A stretch of DNA of 15,242 bases from Eubacteriales bacterium (GCA_029974855.1 JARKQO010000012.1:1-15242); one strand, 5' to 3'; counted from the first letter of the stretch, positions 6,838-14,774 are shown. A program made the numbers and translations. The notes: generated by a model from the letters alone, not told the origin.

Positions 6838-8668
6838 TCTCTTGTTCCCCCCGGGGCAGGCACAGAAGGACCCTTGCGCCATGGGGCTCCCCATTGGCCA
6901 GCGTCACGCCATACTCCGGCCCCATGCTCAGCCTGATCAGGGAGTTGACCATAATCAGCCCGTTTCCCCGTTCCTCCATTTCCGTGTAGGCGTATTCCCG
7001 CTGAAACCGCTGTGTGATTTCAGCCATCTGCCGGGGATCAAACCCCTTGCCGTTATCCGTGATCTCAATCATGACCGTGCTCTCTTCCACATGGGCGGAA
7101 ACATGGATGTGCAGCAGCGGGGTGGCCTCGTCCTTTCCGTGCTTGAAGCAGTTTTCCAACACCGGTTGCAGCACAAAGGCCGGTATGGCCGTTGCCAGGG
7201 CGTCCGGGGAGATATCATAGGTGGTCAGCAGGCTGTCCGGGTACCGGTACCGCTGAATCTCCAGGTAGCTGCGTATGTTTTTCAGCTCATTGCGCAGGGT
7301 GGTCAGCCCGCCGGTACGGTTGAGATTGTATTGGAGAATGGCTTTCAGGCATTGGGTCACATGCTCGATATCGGTGTTGCCCCGCTTGACGGCCAGAGCG
7401 CTGATGGTTTGCAGCGCGTTGTTGAGAAAATGGGGGTTCATGCGGGCCTGGATCGCGTTGATCCTTGCGTCCCGCTCGCGTATTTTCAACAAATACTCCG
7501 TGCTGATGAGCAGATGGAGGCGCACGCCCATGTCGTAAAACTTTTCCTGCAGCTGTCCCAGCTCGTCCTTGCGGGCGATTCCTCTGCCGGGCGGCTCGCT
7601 GCCGTCGTAACGCTTCATCTCGCCAATCAGCTGCTTGATGGGCGTGGTAAACTGAATGGAGGTGAAAACCACAGCGATGACGCCCATCAGGATCATCGCC
7701 GCCGAAAACAGCAGATAGACCAGCAGGCCCGAATGCAAACGGCTGTTCAACACCTTGTCGGAAATGCTCTTGTAGGTATACCAATCCCGGATGCCTGTTT
7801 TGGAGTAGATGACGGTCAGCGGCTCCGGTCCAGCTACGCGGTAGGAGCCCTCATCGCGCCCCCGGATGCCCTGGCCCGGGTTTTGCTCCGCCGGGAGGGG
7901 GAGCCGCTGGGGATCCCGGGCATACACCGGCTCCTGACTGCCGTCCAGCAGATAGATATCCTCGCCCGGCAGCAGCATCTTGGATAAAAGGGCGGCCATC
8001 TTGTCCTTGTTCATTTCCAGGCAGAGGGCCATGATCGGCTCCCCGGTAAAGGGGTCCAGCAGCATCCGCGCAAAACGGTAGCTCTGCTGCCCATTGCCCA
8101 GCCTGGGAAAGGGATAGGGCGCGCCGCCCGCCGTAATTACCAGGCTGGCGGGCTCCTCCAGGGCCTGGGCGTACCAGGGCACATCCGCCGGAGACACGCC
8201 CGGGGTCACAAAATCGTTCCCGGTCACGCTGCCGCCGCCGCTTTCCAGGGTCTTTCCATCCATCACATACAGCCGTCCCCATCGCGGGATATAAAGCGCC
8301 ACCCTGTTGATATCCCCCAGAACCGTATACAGGTTCAGCATGCTGCTGAGAATTTGCTGCTCGGCCAGATAGCTGCCGCCGCCGGCCTGCCGCGCCGGGG
8401 CGACCTGCTCCCAGACCCAGTTGCTTGCGTACAGCGCCTTCACCTGCCGGTCCAGCTCATCCACGGTCCCTTTCAGATTGATATTGCCCTGGCGCAGGAT
8501 GCTCAGGTTGTATTCGGTATAGTCCCGGTGCTTTTCTGTGGTGATGTTATAATAATACAGCGTGGACAGCCCCGCCACCAGCAGGGTGCAGAGCAAGACA
8601 AACATCGCGGTCAGCCTGTTTGCGATGCGGTCGGTGATTCGGCTGTGAATCCAGCGGATGATTGACAT
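6830..8668 (-). CDS. Sensor histidine kinase, YesM type
   Basis: 612 residues. Membrane segment 1 (about 21-40) and segment 2 (about 314-336) enclose an extracytoplasmic sensor region of about 270 residues. A HAMP-like linker follows (TTPIKQLIGEMKRYDG onward). The His_kinase domain has NPHFLNN with phosphoacceptor H413. The ATPase domain has the N box around N506 (QPVLENCFKHG), DNGKGF at 538-543 and a G2 segment RGNGLIMVN, which departs from the common GIGL form. This is the layout of YesM/LytS-like kinases that control sugar uptake in Firmicutes. The ATG follows CGGAGCGCAAA. The gene comes first in the pair and overlaps the regulator gene. The signal is unknown; the large outer domain and the neighbouring importer suggest a glycan or its binding protein. 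Confidence 0.95.
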   Translation of the reverse strand: MSIIRWIHSRITDRIANRLTAMFVLLCTLLVAGLSTLYYYNITTEKHRDYTEYNLSILRQGNINLKGTVDELDRQVKALYASNWVWEQVAPARQAGGGSYLAEQQILSSMLNLYTVLGDINRVALYIPRWGRLYVMDGKTLESGGGSVTGNDFVTPGVSPADVPWYAQALEEPASLVITAGGAPYPFPRLGNGQQSYRFARMLLDPFTGEPIMALCLEMNKDKMAALLSKMLLPGEDIYLLDGSQEPVYARDPQRLPLPAEQNPGQGIRGRDEGSYRVAGPEPLTVIYSKTGIRDWYTYKSISDKVLNSRLHSGLLVYLLFSAAMILMGVIAVVFTSIQFTTPIKQLIGEMKRYDGSEPPGRGIARKDELGQLQEKFYDMGVRLHLLISTEYLLKIRERDARINAIQARMNPHFLNNALQTISALAVKRGNTDIEHVTQCLKAILQYNLNRTGGLTTLRNELKNIRSYLEIQRYRYPDSLLTTYDISPDALATAIPAFVLQPVLENCFKHGKDEATPLLHIHVSAHVEESTVMIEITDNGKGFDPRQMAEITQRFQREYAYTEMEERGNGLIMVNSLIRLSMGPEYGVTLANGEPHGARVLLCLPRGEQENV

Positions 8669-8724
8669 TTTGCGCTCCGATCATGCTTTGGCAGGGTCCC
8701 AGAGGTTAGGCCCCTGTCGGCCTC

Positions 8725-8753
8725 ATTATAGTAAGCGCAATTTTGCTTGTCAA
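8725..8753 (-). promoter_or_regulatory. Perfect-consensus sigma-A promoter for the kinase/regulator pair
   Basis: On the minus strand TTGACA (8748-8753) and TATAAT (8725-8730) are separated by exactly 17 bases (8731-8747). The predicted start near 8718 gives a leader of about 50 bases. The spacer carries an imperfect palindrome, AAGC-AAAATTGC-GCTT, which might be an operator. Confidence 0.85.
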
Positions 8754-8991
8754 GGATTCCTGGGCGGCGGCACAGGGCCTACGCTTCCCTCCGTTGCCCC
8801 TAAGTCTGCCTTGCTTACATCCCCCTTACCCCGGCTCCCTGATAGTTGCCAAAATAGTTATGCACACGGAACGATGTTTAATGCAATACCCTATGCACAC
8901 CCCTTTGACGCCGAAGCACTGGGAAAGCATCGAAAATCACCTTTTTAAAGGCAGACGCATCAATAGCCAGAAACATATTTTGCATGAATCC

Positions 8992-9030
8992 AGCGCTTAA
9001 ATTACGAAAAAGCGCTTATTTTGTACAAAA
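8992..9030. repeat. Inverted repeat AGCGCTT/AAGCGCT plus adjoining 12-bp palindrome
   Basis: AGCGCTT (8992-8998) and AAGCGCT (9010-9016) form a seven-base inverted repeat with an 11-base loop. It is followed on the plus strand by TATTTTG. It is directly followed by the perfect palindrome TTTTGTACAAAA (9019-9030). It may be a weak plus-strand terminator or a pair of protein-binding sites; no nearby plus-strand gene needs a terminator here. Confidence 0.5.
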
Positions 9031-9229
9031 CGAACCCGTATATGACGCGAACATAACCTTCGCCCCTTTGACCTCAACCCTTGCGGGGATTGTTGTTTCC
9101 CAAAAATGATCATGCTGGAAATCCACACCCATTCTGTCCGCGTTGACCTTTGGGCCATGGCCATCCCCTTTCTTTCTTTCGCTTCGGCTTGAAAAACCTG
9201 TACCTGAAAGGTGATGGCTTGCGCTTAAG

Positions 9230-9256
9230 CCCCTGCCTCCCCCCGCTTAGCGGGCA
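9230..9256. repeat. GC-rich hairpin downstream of the aldehyde dehydrogenase gene
   Basis: CCTGCC and GGCAGG form the outer stem, and CGC-TTA-GCG, extendable to CCCGC/GCGGG, forms an inner one. The CCCC excess is left as a bulge. It lies about 90 bases beyond the aldehyde dehydrogenase stop. There is no strong T tract on either side, so a terminator role is uncertain. Confidence 0.4.
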
Positions 9257-9343
9257 GGTTTGCTCAACTTTCTCATCGGTCAGGGCTATGCGGTTCTCAA
9301 GGACTTCACTTTTGGAGTGAATTATACCGTTGGTGATTCAGTA

Positions 9344-10849
9344 TTACATCAGAAAATCTTTCAGAATAATCGTCTTGCATTCCACCAGCTCGCCCAGCGT
9401 AAACAGTCCCTCGCGGCCAACGCCGCTCATCTTGAGGCCGCCGAACGGGTGCATAATGTTGCGGTAGGTCCCCGTGCCGTTGACCACAAAGTTGCCCGTT
9501 TCCACCTGTTGCGCGATGTGCATGCCCAACTGCCAATCCCGCGTCATCACGCAGCCCGATAGCCCGTAGCAGCTATTGTTGGCGATCTGGATAGCCTCCT
9601 CCACGGTGTCAAAACCGATGATTGGCACCACTGGCCCAAAGATCTCCATGTCGCGGGCCACGTCCATGTCCCGGGTGACTTCGCCCAGCACCGTGGGCTC
9701 GATGAACGCACCGTGCCGATGACCGCCGGTCAGCAGCTTCGCACCCTGGGCAATGGTCTTTTGAAACTGCTGCTCCACCTCAATAGCGGCCTTTTCGGTG
9801 ATCAGACAGTTCATCCTCAATGTACCGGGCTTCAGCGCACTGAAGTCGCTGCCCAACATCCGCGCCACCTCGGCCTTGGCGTCCATCCCGATAGCCAGTT
9901 CGATGCCGCTGGCCAGCTTCACCGCCAACTCCGTGAACCGCTGCTTGACGGAGTTGTGCACGATAAAGCGCTTGGGCGCTATGCATACCTGGCCGGCAGA
10001 GTTCATGCGCCAGCCGACGCCGTCTTTCACCGCGGCCTCCACGTCGGCGTCGGCCAGCACGATATATGGGTCGTTTCCGCCCAGTTCCAGCGCGCAGGGC
10101 GAGAGGCGCTTGGCCAGCGTTGCGGCAATCTCCACGCCTACCTCCGTGCTGCCGGTAAGCGTCACGGCGTTGACGCGCGGATCCGACACCATCCACTTCC
10201 CTACGCTTGACCCGCTACCGGTGATGCACTGCAGCGCATCGCCGGGCACACCGGCCTCCCACAACAGCTCCACCAGTTTGAGCACCGCCAGAGGATTGGA
10301 AGAAGGCGGCTTTGCAATCACAGCGTTGCCGGCGGCCAGCGCGGAAGCGGCCTTGTACGCAAACAGATTCATCGGCGCATTGAACGGAATCACTGCCAGC
10401 ACGGTGCCGATCGGTTCATACATACAAAACTGGAAGTCCTGCTGCGTGGTGCCGCTGTGCCCTTTCTCGGTACCCGGCACGAACACCGTGCCGTTGAGCC
10501 GCTTCGCGCTTTCCAGATACCCACGGAACAGCGGGGCGATGCTCTGGTACTGAAACAGGCAGTTGCGCACGCTAAAGCCACTCTCCTGGATATGCAGAGT
10601 GATGATATCCCGCTTGTTGCCCTCATCTTCAACAAGTGCAATGAACCGCTGGAAGATTCGCTCCTTCTCCATCAGGGGGATGCGCTTCCATTTTTCCAGT
10701 CCGGCCTTTGAACAGTCAAGCGCGCGGTCGATATCCTCCCGCGTGGCCAGGGGAACCGTGTCAATAAACTCCGTGGTCGCCGGGTTGATGATGTCGATCG
10801 TCCTGCCATCGCTGGCGTCTACGTGCTTTCCATCCAGCAGCATTTTCAT
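9344..10849 (-). CDS. Aldehyde dehydrogenase family protein, NAD(P)-dependent
   Basis: 501 residues, full length for the ALDH superfamily. It would oxidise an aldehyde to a carboxylate in the cytoplasm. Visible signatures are PFNAPMN with N157 of the oxyanion hole, the cofactor-site lysine K180 in AKPPSSNP, the Rossmann loop GSTEVG (233-238), the general base E255 in ELGGNDP, the nucleophile C289 in GQVCIAPKR, and EIFGPV at 402-407. The GGND variant instead of GGKS/GGKN resembles lactaldehyde/succinate-semialdehyde-like branches, but the substrate cannot be fixed from sequence. The start is uncertain: ATG at 10849 is chosen. A GTG at 10858 has a better-spaced AAAGG, and ATG 10843 is also possible. 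The gene is divergent from the helix-turn-helix regulator, which probably controls it. No convincing -35/-10 pair is seen for it in the 124-base gap. Confidence 0.95.
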   Translation of the reverse strand: MKMLLDGKHVDASDGRTIDIINPATTEFIDTVPLATREDIDRALDCSKAGLEKWKRIPLMEKERIFQRFIALVEDEGNKRDIITLHIQESGFSVRNCLFQYQSIAPLFRGYLESAKRLNGTVFVPGTEKGHSGTTQQDFQFCMYEPIGTVLAVIPFNAPMNLFAYKAASALAAGNAVIAKPPSSNPLAVLKLVELLWEAGVPGDALQCITGSGSSVGKWMVSDPRVNAVTLTGSTEVGVEIAATLAKRLSPCALELGGNDPYIVLADADVEAAVKDGVGWRMNSAGQVCIAPKRFIVHNSVKQRFTELAVKLASGIELAIGMDAKAEVARMLGSDFSALKPGTLRMNCLITEKAAIEVEQQFQKTIAQGAKLLTGGHRHGAFIEPTVLGEVTRDMDVARDMEIFGPVVPIIGFDTVEEAIQIANNSCYGLSGCVMTRDWQLGMHIAQQVETGNFVVNGTGTYRNIMHPFGGLKMSGVGREGLFTLGELVECKTIILKDFLM

Positions 10850-10922
10850 GTCAATCACGCATTCCTTTCCCTTGTCGTTTTCTCCCCGGATACGGGACGG
10901 GCTTTCCGGCCGAAGAACCACC

Positions 10923-10951
10923 TTGCTTTATGGGACCGTTTCTTTTATAAT
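10923..10951 (+). promoter_or_regulatory. Promoter of the helix-turn-helix regulator gene
   Basis: TTGCTT (10923-10928), a 17-base spacer and a perfect TATAAT (10946-10951). Transcription would start near 10958, leaving a leader of about 16 bases that still holds AGGTGA six bases before the ATG. Confidence 0.7.
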
Positions 10952-10953
10952 TT

Positions 10954-10968
10954 ATCACATGAGGTGAT
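10954..10968 (+). promoter_or_regulatory. Inverted repeat ATCAC-ATGAG-GTGAT over the transcription start, candidate autoregulatory operator
   Basis: Five-base arms around a five-base centre cover the predicted start site and the ribosome binding site of the regulator gene. The position suits repression by its own product or by another factor. The right arm overlaps the AGGTGA Shine-Dalgarno, which may explain part of the symmetry. Confidence 0.4.
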
Positions 10969-10973
10969 TAGGA

Positions 10974-12455
10974 ATGGCACAGCATTCCAACCTGCAGGCG
11001 ATCCTAAACCTGTTTCGCCTGACCCACCGCAGCGTGGCGGACGCCATCAACGTGCACTACTCGCTGGTCAGCAAATGGCTCAGCGGGGACCGGCTGTTAA
11101 ACGCAAAATCGCCCTATATCAAGCAGTTGGTGGATCTGTTCATCGCGCTGGACCAGGAGTACGACTGTGCCGTGCTGCGTTCGCTGCTGAGCAAGGAGTA
11201 CCCCGACGCGGATTTCTCGCAGATGAAAAATCTCCGCCTGTATCTCAGCCGATTCCTTGCCACGGACACGCAGGTGCAGAAAAACATGGTGGCGCAACAG
11301 CACGTGTTTTCCGGCCACATCGTGGCGCACGCCGCAATCGACGTATACGAAAAGGCCGCCGGTCGCCGGGACGCCTGCCGCCGCCTGCTGGAAAGCGCTC
11401 TGCAGCTTGAGCATCCGCCCACGCTGATTCTCCAAAGCGACGAGAGCCTGAATTGGCTGCTGGACGACAGCGATTTTATCAATCGCTTCTGGTACGACTC
11501 CTACCGCAAGATCCTCAAGCGGGACGGCCGGGTGATCATCCTGCATTCCCTGACGCGCAAGCCGGAAAAGCTGATCGCCAACCTGTTCATGTGGATGCCG
11601 CTGCACCTGATCGGTCAGACCGAGGCGCACTATCTGCCCAGATACTCGGAAATGGTGTTCCGGCACTCCGTTTCGCTGGTGCGGAACCACGCCGTGTTCT
11701 TTGCGCTGGCGGTGGGAGAGGAAAAGAGCGTGCTGGCGGAGACCTATTTCTCCTACGATCCCCACATCGTCGAGCGGGCGGAGCGGATTTTGCGGGGCTA
11801 CATCAGCACCGGCAAGCCCCTATTCACCCGGCACGACCAAGCAGCCCTCTCCCAGAAGGTTTTACAAAACGAAAGCGGTAACGATGCCGAGTACACCTAC
11901 GGCTCCTTCCCGCTGGAAGCGATGTTCAGCGAGGAGGGTTTCGTCGAACTGTTGGGCGAAAACGGCCTGCAGGCGGAAGATCCACGCTACGAAAGGGCGC
12001 TGTCCTTCTTCCAATCGCGGCGGCACATTTCGCTTTCGCGTCCCAAGCGGTGCATCCTGCGCCTCAACGCCGTTGCCGGCGGCCTTCAAAGCGGCGTATT
12101 TATTGAGAATTACAACTTTTTACTGGGCAAGCGGTTATTCCTTTCCCCCGATCGGTTTCGGGCGGCCCTCACCATGCTCTGCTACCACCTGCGCACCAAC
12201 CCGCTGCTGTCTCTCGCACTGGTGGGGGACGACTTTTTGCCGATCCAGCACCACATCAGCTTCCGCACGAAGGAAAACACGCACGTCGTATTTAATGCTT
12301 CGGCGGAGGACACCCTTTCTCCTATCCTGATCGAAGAACCAACGGTAGTGCACACGTTTTTTCAGTATATCGAGGGCAGTTGGAACCTTATGCCGCCCGT
12401 GCTGCGGGACACCGAAAAGAACATTGTGCGCATCCGGCGCCTGATGGAAACATAG
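10974..12455 (+). CDS. Large helix-turn-helix (XRE-like) transcriptional regulator with unrecognised C-terminal region
   Basis: 493 residues. About residues 8-60 look like a lambda-repressor/XRE-type DNA-binding domain: ILNLFRLTHRSVADAINVHY, then SLVSKWLSGDR as the recognition helix. The other roughly 430 residues match no family I recognise. They are soluble, mixed helix and strand, without membrane segments or obvious catalytic motifs. The section near 140-260 (TLILQSDESLNWLLDDSDFI and onward) suggests a compact effector or oligomerisation domain. The ATG follows GAGGTGATTAGGA. The gene is divergent from the aldehyde dehydrogenase and convergent with the DUF554 gene, six bases apart. It is the only plus-strand gene in the window, so a local regulator of the right block is likely, with an unknown effector. 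Confidence 0.85.
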   Translation: MAQHSNLQAILNLFRLTHRSVADAINVHYSLVSKWLSGDRLLNAKSPYIKQLVDLFIALDQEYDCAVLRSLLSKEYPDADFSQMKNLRLYLSRFLATDTQVQKNMVAQQHVFSGHIVAHAAIDVYEKAAGRRDACRRLLESALQLEHPPTLILQSDESLNWLLDDSDFINRFWYDSYRKILKRDGRVIILHSLTRKPEKLIANLFMWMPLHLIGQTEAHYLPRYSEMVFRHSVSLVRNHAVFFALAVGEEKSVLAETYFSYDPHIVERAERILRGYISTGKPLFTRHDQAALSQKVLQNESGNDAEYTYGSFPLEAMFSEEGFVELLGENGLQAEDPRYERALSFFQSRRHISLSRPKRCILRLNAVAGGLQSGVFIENYNFLLGKRLFLSPDRFRAALTMLCYHLRTNPLLSLALVGDDFLPIQHHISFRTKENTHVVFNASAEDTLSPILIEEPTVVHTFFQYIEGSWNLMPPVLRDTEKNIVRIRRLMET

Positions 12456-12461
12456 CGCCCA

Positions 12462-13181
12462 TCACAGTCCCAGCCACGCCGTCCACAGGTAGGAAAGCGG
12501 CGCCACGATCAGCAGCGCCGGCAGCACGTTGACCACGCGGATCGGCTGCACCTTGAGCATCCGCAGCGCCACGCACATCGTCACGATGCCCCCGCAGGCT
12601 TTGAAATCCAGCAGCATCGTGTCGGACATCAGCGGCAGGATCAGCGAGGCCCCATAGAACAGCGCCATATAGATCACCAATTGCGGTGCGGCGATCGTCA
12701 GCATGAGGTAACCCACGCCGGTAGCGAAGATGATCGCGGTGAAAAAATCCAGTATCGATTTCACCATCAGGATGCTGGCGTCGCCGGTCATGCCCTCGTG
12801 CAGCACGCCGAAAATGCCGGTGCCGCTGGCGCAGAACAGCACCAGCATGCTGATGTAATCGGCGACCGTCTTTGCATTTTCCTCCTTCGCCTCCCTGCCT
12901 TTCCGAATCCTGTTGTTCAGCGACACGGAGAGGCCGTCCAGCCCCTTTTGTATCTGCAGCAGTTCGCCGATGATGGTGCCCAGGATCAGCGCCAGCGCCA
13001 CCACGGAAAGGCTGTGTACCTGGATCATCAGGCTGATGCCCAGGCAAAGCGCGATGACGCCGAAGAGGATCGGCAGCGCTTCCTTGATCCGGGAAAGCAT
13101 CCTCGTCCCCAGCGCCGCGCCGATGAGGCTGCCGCAGAATACGGCGCAAACATTGATCAACGCTCCTACAGGCACACCCAT
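12462..13181 (-). CDS. DUF554 domain membrane protein
   Basis: 239 residues, the usual length for DUF554 (YdfK/YqgA-like). It is almost wholly hydrophobic with about six to seven membrane segments. A glycine-rich start (MGVPVGALINVCAVFCGSLI) and the GTIIGELLQIQKGLDGL loop near 68-84 are typical of the family. CASGTGIFGVLHEGMTGD near 116-133 is its conserved core. The function is not established for the family; transport has been suggested. GGAAGGGGG precedes the ATG, part of it inside a small hairpin (13189-13203). It lies 69 bases after the FAD oxidoreductase gene in the same direction, so the two are probably cotranscribed, and it may move a substrate or product of that enzyme. Confidence 0.93.
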   Translation of the reverse strand: MGVPVGALINVCAVFCGSLIGAALGTRMLSRIKEALPILFGVIALCLGISLMIQVHSLSVVALALILGTIIGELLQIQKGLDGLSVSLNNRIRKGREAKEENAKTVADYISMLVLFCASGTGIFGVLHEGMTGDASILMVKSILDFFTAIIFATGVGYLMLTIAAPQLVIYMALFYGASLILPLMSDTMLLDFKACGGIVTMCVALRMLKVQPIRVVNVLPALLIVAPLSYLWTAWLGL

Positions 13182-13188
13182 ATATCCC

Positions 13189-13203
13189 CCTTCCGGCGGA
13201 AGG
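13189..13203 (-). promoter_or_regulatory. Hairpin CCTTCC-loop-GGAAGG over the DUF554 ribosome binding site
   Basis: A six-base perfect stem with a three-base loop includes the start of the GGAAGGGGG ribosome binding site. It could lower translation of the membrane protein relative to the oxidoreductase. It is small and may be incidental. Confidence 0.35.
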
Positions 13204-13250
13204 AGGCAAAGGGCGCTGATATCACCGCCTCCCTCTGCCGCCTTCTCCGC

Positions 13251-14774
13251 CTATTCTATCGATAGAATGGCACCCTGCCGCACCAGCGCTTCCTGAATCG
13301 CCTTCACGTCGCGCTCCATCTCGCGGGGCGTCCTTTTGTTCGCCACGCACAGACCCGCCGCCACGCCGGCCGCCTGACCCGTAACCATCGTCTGGTGCAG
13401 ATAGCGCAAGTAGGAGGGGCGGTCGGTGGATACACACTTTCCGGCCACCAGCAGGTTTTCAATCCGCTTGGGCACCAGGCAGCGATACGGAATGTCGTAG
13501 GATCCTCCATCTTTGGGGTACGCCAGATCAGGCTTGTTGACGATCACCTTGTCCGTGTCCTGCAGGGACGTGCCGCCGGAAGCCACGTGATTGAGCGTAT
13601 CCATTGAAGCCACGTGATAGCCCCCTGCCTTGAACGAGGATTTGCCTATTGTGTCCTCAAACTGCCGGCACTGCTCCACATCATCGCGGGTTAAGGTATA
13701 GTCGCCCACGATGCGGGGGCCCTCGCGGAAGCGGATTTCGGTGCACACCTTTGTAATGTAGGCGTTCTCAAATCCCGGCACATACCGCTTGAAAAACCGC
13801 CAGGCGATCATGTTCTGCTTGCGGCACTCGATGTTGCAGCGCGAGATATCCCACGCGTCTGTCACCTGCGCATTATCCACCTGCGAAGAATGCTGGAAGT
13901 GCGCCTGGATGTGCCCGCCCTCCTTGGGTGTGAGGAAGAAGCCCGCGCCGGTGAACGGGTGCCAGTCTCCGTTTTGCAGGGCGATGTCCCGCAGCTCGTA
14001 GAAGCCCATCACCTCGCCCAGTTCAGTGATGTTGTAGCATCGCTCGTACATCCGCATGATATCTTCGCGGGTGTTGGCATCCTCCAGCGGCAGGATGAGC
14101 TGGCGGAACGAGAATTGCTCCGGATGGCTGCGGATGTAGCGCAGCAGGCGCTCCCAGTCCACACCGTCCACCGTGAAGGCCAGAGAGTGCGGCTGCACCT
14201 GGTCCCGAGGCACGTTGTCGTACTCCGCGCCGGCCCGGATGGCCACGTAGCCCTCGCCGGTGCTGTCGATCACCACCTTGCCGGCGATGCTGTTGCGCCC
14301 GTTGGCGTTCTCCACCACCACGCCGGTCACCACATCTCCCTCCTGGGTGACGCCCACGACCAGCGAATCCAGCAGCAGGGTGACGCCTTCCTCCTCCATC
14401 ATTTCAAACATCAGGTACGTCCACCAGTCCGGATCCACATACGAGAAGCCGTAGCCCGCCTTTTCCCGTACCGGGTAGCGCAGGTGAGGCAGCGCATGGC
14501 CGGCTTGATAAAGACGCTGGTAGGTCTCCTCCACGATACCGCCCACATCCCGCTTCCCCTGGGGGTTAAACAGGCGCGCGTACGCAAAGCCCGGAGGCCC
14601 GGAAACGCTCATCTGGCCGCCCAAGCAGCCCGTGCGCTCAATCAGCAGCGTCCTGGAACCCATGCGGGCCGCGGCGATGGCCGCCGCCACGCCGGATGTC
14701 CCGCCGCCGCAGACGATCACGTCGTACACATCGTCGTAGCTGCCCACGCGGTTCATCGCATCACAATATCCCAT
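13251..14774 (-). CDS. FAD-dependent oxidoreductase (PF12831-type)
   Basis: 507 residues. The N-terminal Rossmann fold reads YDVIVCGGGTSGVAAAIAAA, with the dinucleotide-binding glycines at 23-28 and E46 in LLIERTGCLGGQM. REGPRIVGDYTLTRDDV in the second half is the family's R-x-x-x-RIVG-Y-LT block. IPYRCLVPKRIENLLVAGKC, followed by TGQAAGVAAGL, is the C-terminal FAD-closing signature. It would carry out a flavin-dependent redox reaction on a small molecule in the cytoplasm; the substrate is unknown. ATG 14774 is chosen because AAGGGG lies nine bases upstream. ATG 14783 abuts that site and is less likely. The gene sits between a partial unrecognised gene (67-base gap) and DUF554, probably as one operon. 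Confidence 0.92.
   Translation of the reverse strand: MGYCDAMNRVGSYDDVYDVIVCGGGTSGVAAAIAAARMGSRTLLIERTGCLGGQMSVSGPPGFAYARLFNPQGKRDVGGIVEETYQRLYQAGHALPHLRYPVREKAGYGFSYVDPDWWTYLMFEMMEEEGVTLLLDSLVVGVTQEGDVVTGVVVENANGRNSIAGKVVIDSTGEGYVAIRAGAEYDNVPRDQVQPHSLAFTVDGVDWERLLRYIRSHPEQFSFRQLILPLEDANTREDIMRMYERCYNITELGEVMGFYELRDIALQNGDWHPFTGAGFFLTPKEGGHIQAHFQHSSQVDNAQVTDAWDISRCNIECRKQNMIAWRFFKRYVPGFENAYITKVCTEIRFREGPRIVGDYTLTRDDVEQCRQFEDTIGKSSFKAGGYHVASMDTLNHVASGGTSLQDTDKVIVNKPDLAYPKDGGSYDIPYRCLVPKRIENLLVAGKCVSTDRPSYLRYLHQTMVTGQAAGVAAGLCVANKRTPREMERDVKAIQEALVRQGAILSIE
13253..13268. repeat. 16-bp perfect palindrome over the FAD oxidoreductase stop codon
   Basis: ATTCTATCGATAGAAT equals its own reverse complement and spans the last codons and stop (13251-13253) of the oxidoreductase gene. 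There is no T tract on the minus strand, so it is not a normal terminator. A protein-binding site or chance are alternatives. Confidence 0.6.

Larger units (their letters stand above)
8754..9343. other. 590-base region without a convincing gene, rich in short palindromes and hairpins
   Basis: This lies between the kinase promoter and the end of the aldehyde dehydrogenase gene and is more AT-rich than its flanks, notably 8840-9060. No open frame in it shows family-like composition. It holds a nine-base direct repeat TATGCACAC at 8859-8867 and 8892-8900, paired AGCGCT palindromes, the 12-base palindrome TTTTGTACAAAA, and a GC-rich hairpin at about 9230-9256. On the minus strand a 53-codon frame (8997-9158) has AAAGGGG six bases before its ATG but an unconvincing composition. 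The region may be a degraded mobile or interspersed repeat, or regulatory DNA. Confidence 0.6.

Noticed and set aside
6821..7987. 388-codon plus-strand frame opposite the histidine kinase
   Set aside because: Antisense shadow; the kinase motifs (H413, N, G1 and G2 boxes) fix the real frame.
8857..9000. Plus-strand fragment reading LTPKHWESIENHLFKGRR, faintly like the N-terminus of an IS transposase
   Set aside because: No ribosome site, no continuation of the frame, no terminal inverted repeats or target duplication seen; the resemblance rests on a few residues.
8754..9343. CRISPR array, tRNA or riboswitch in the gene-poor stretch
   Set aside because: No regularly spaced repeats, no cloverleaf or CCA-adjacent acceptor pattern, and no recognised riboswitch core; only short palindromes are present.
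12388..13209. 273-codon minus-strand frame overlapping DUF554
   Set aside because: Arginine- and glycine-rich out-of-frame translation without membrane segments; the DUF554 frame explains the region.
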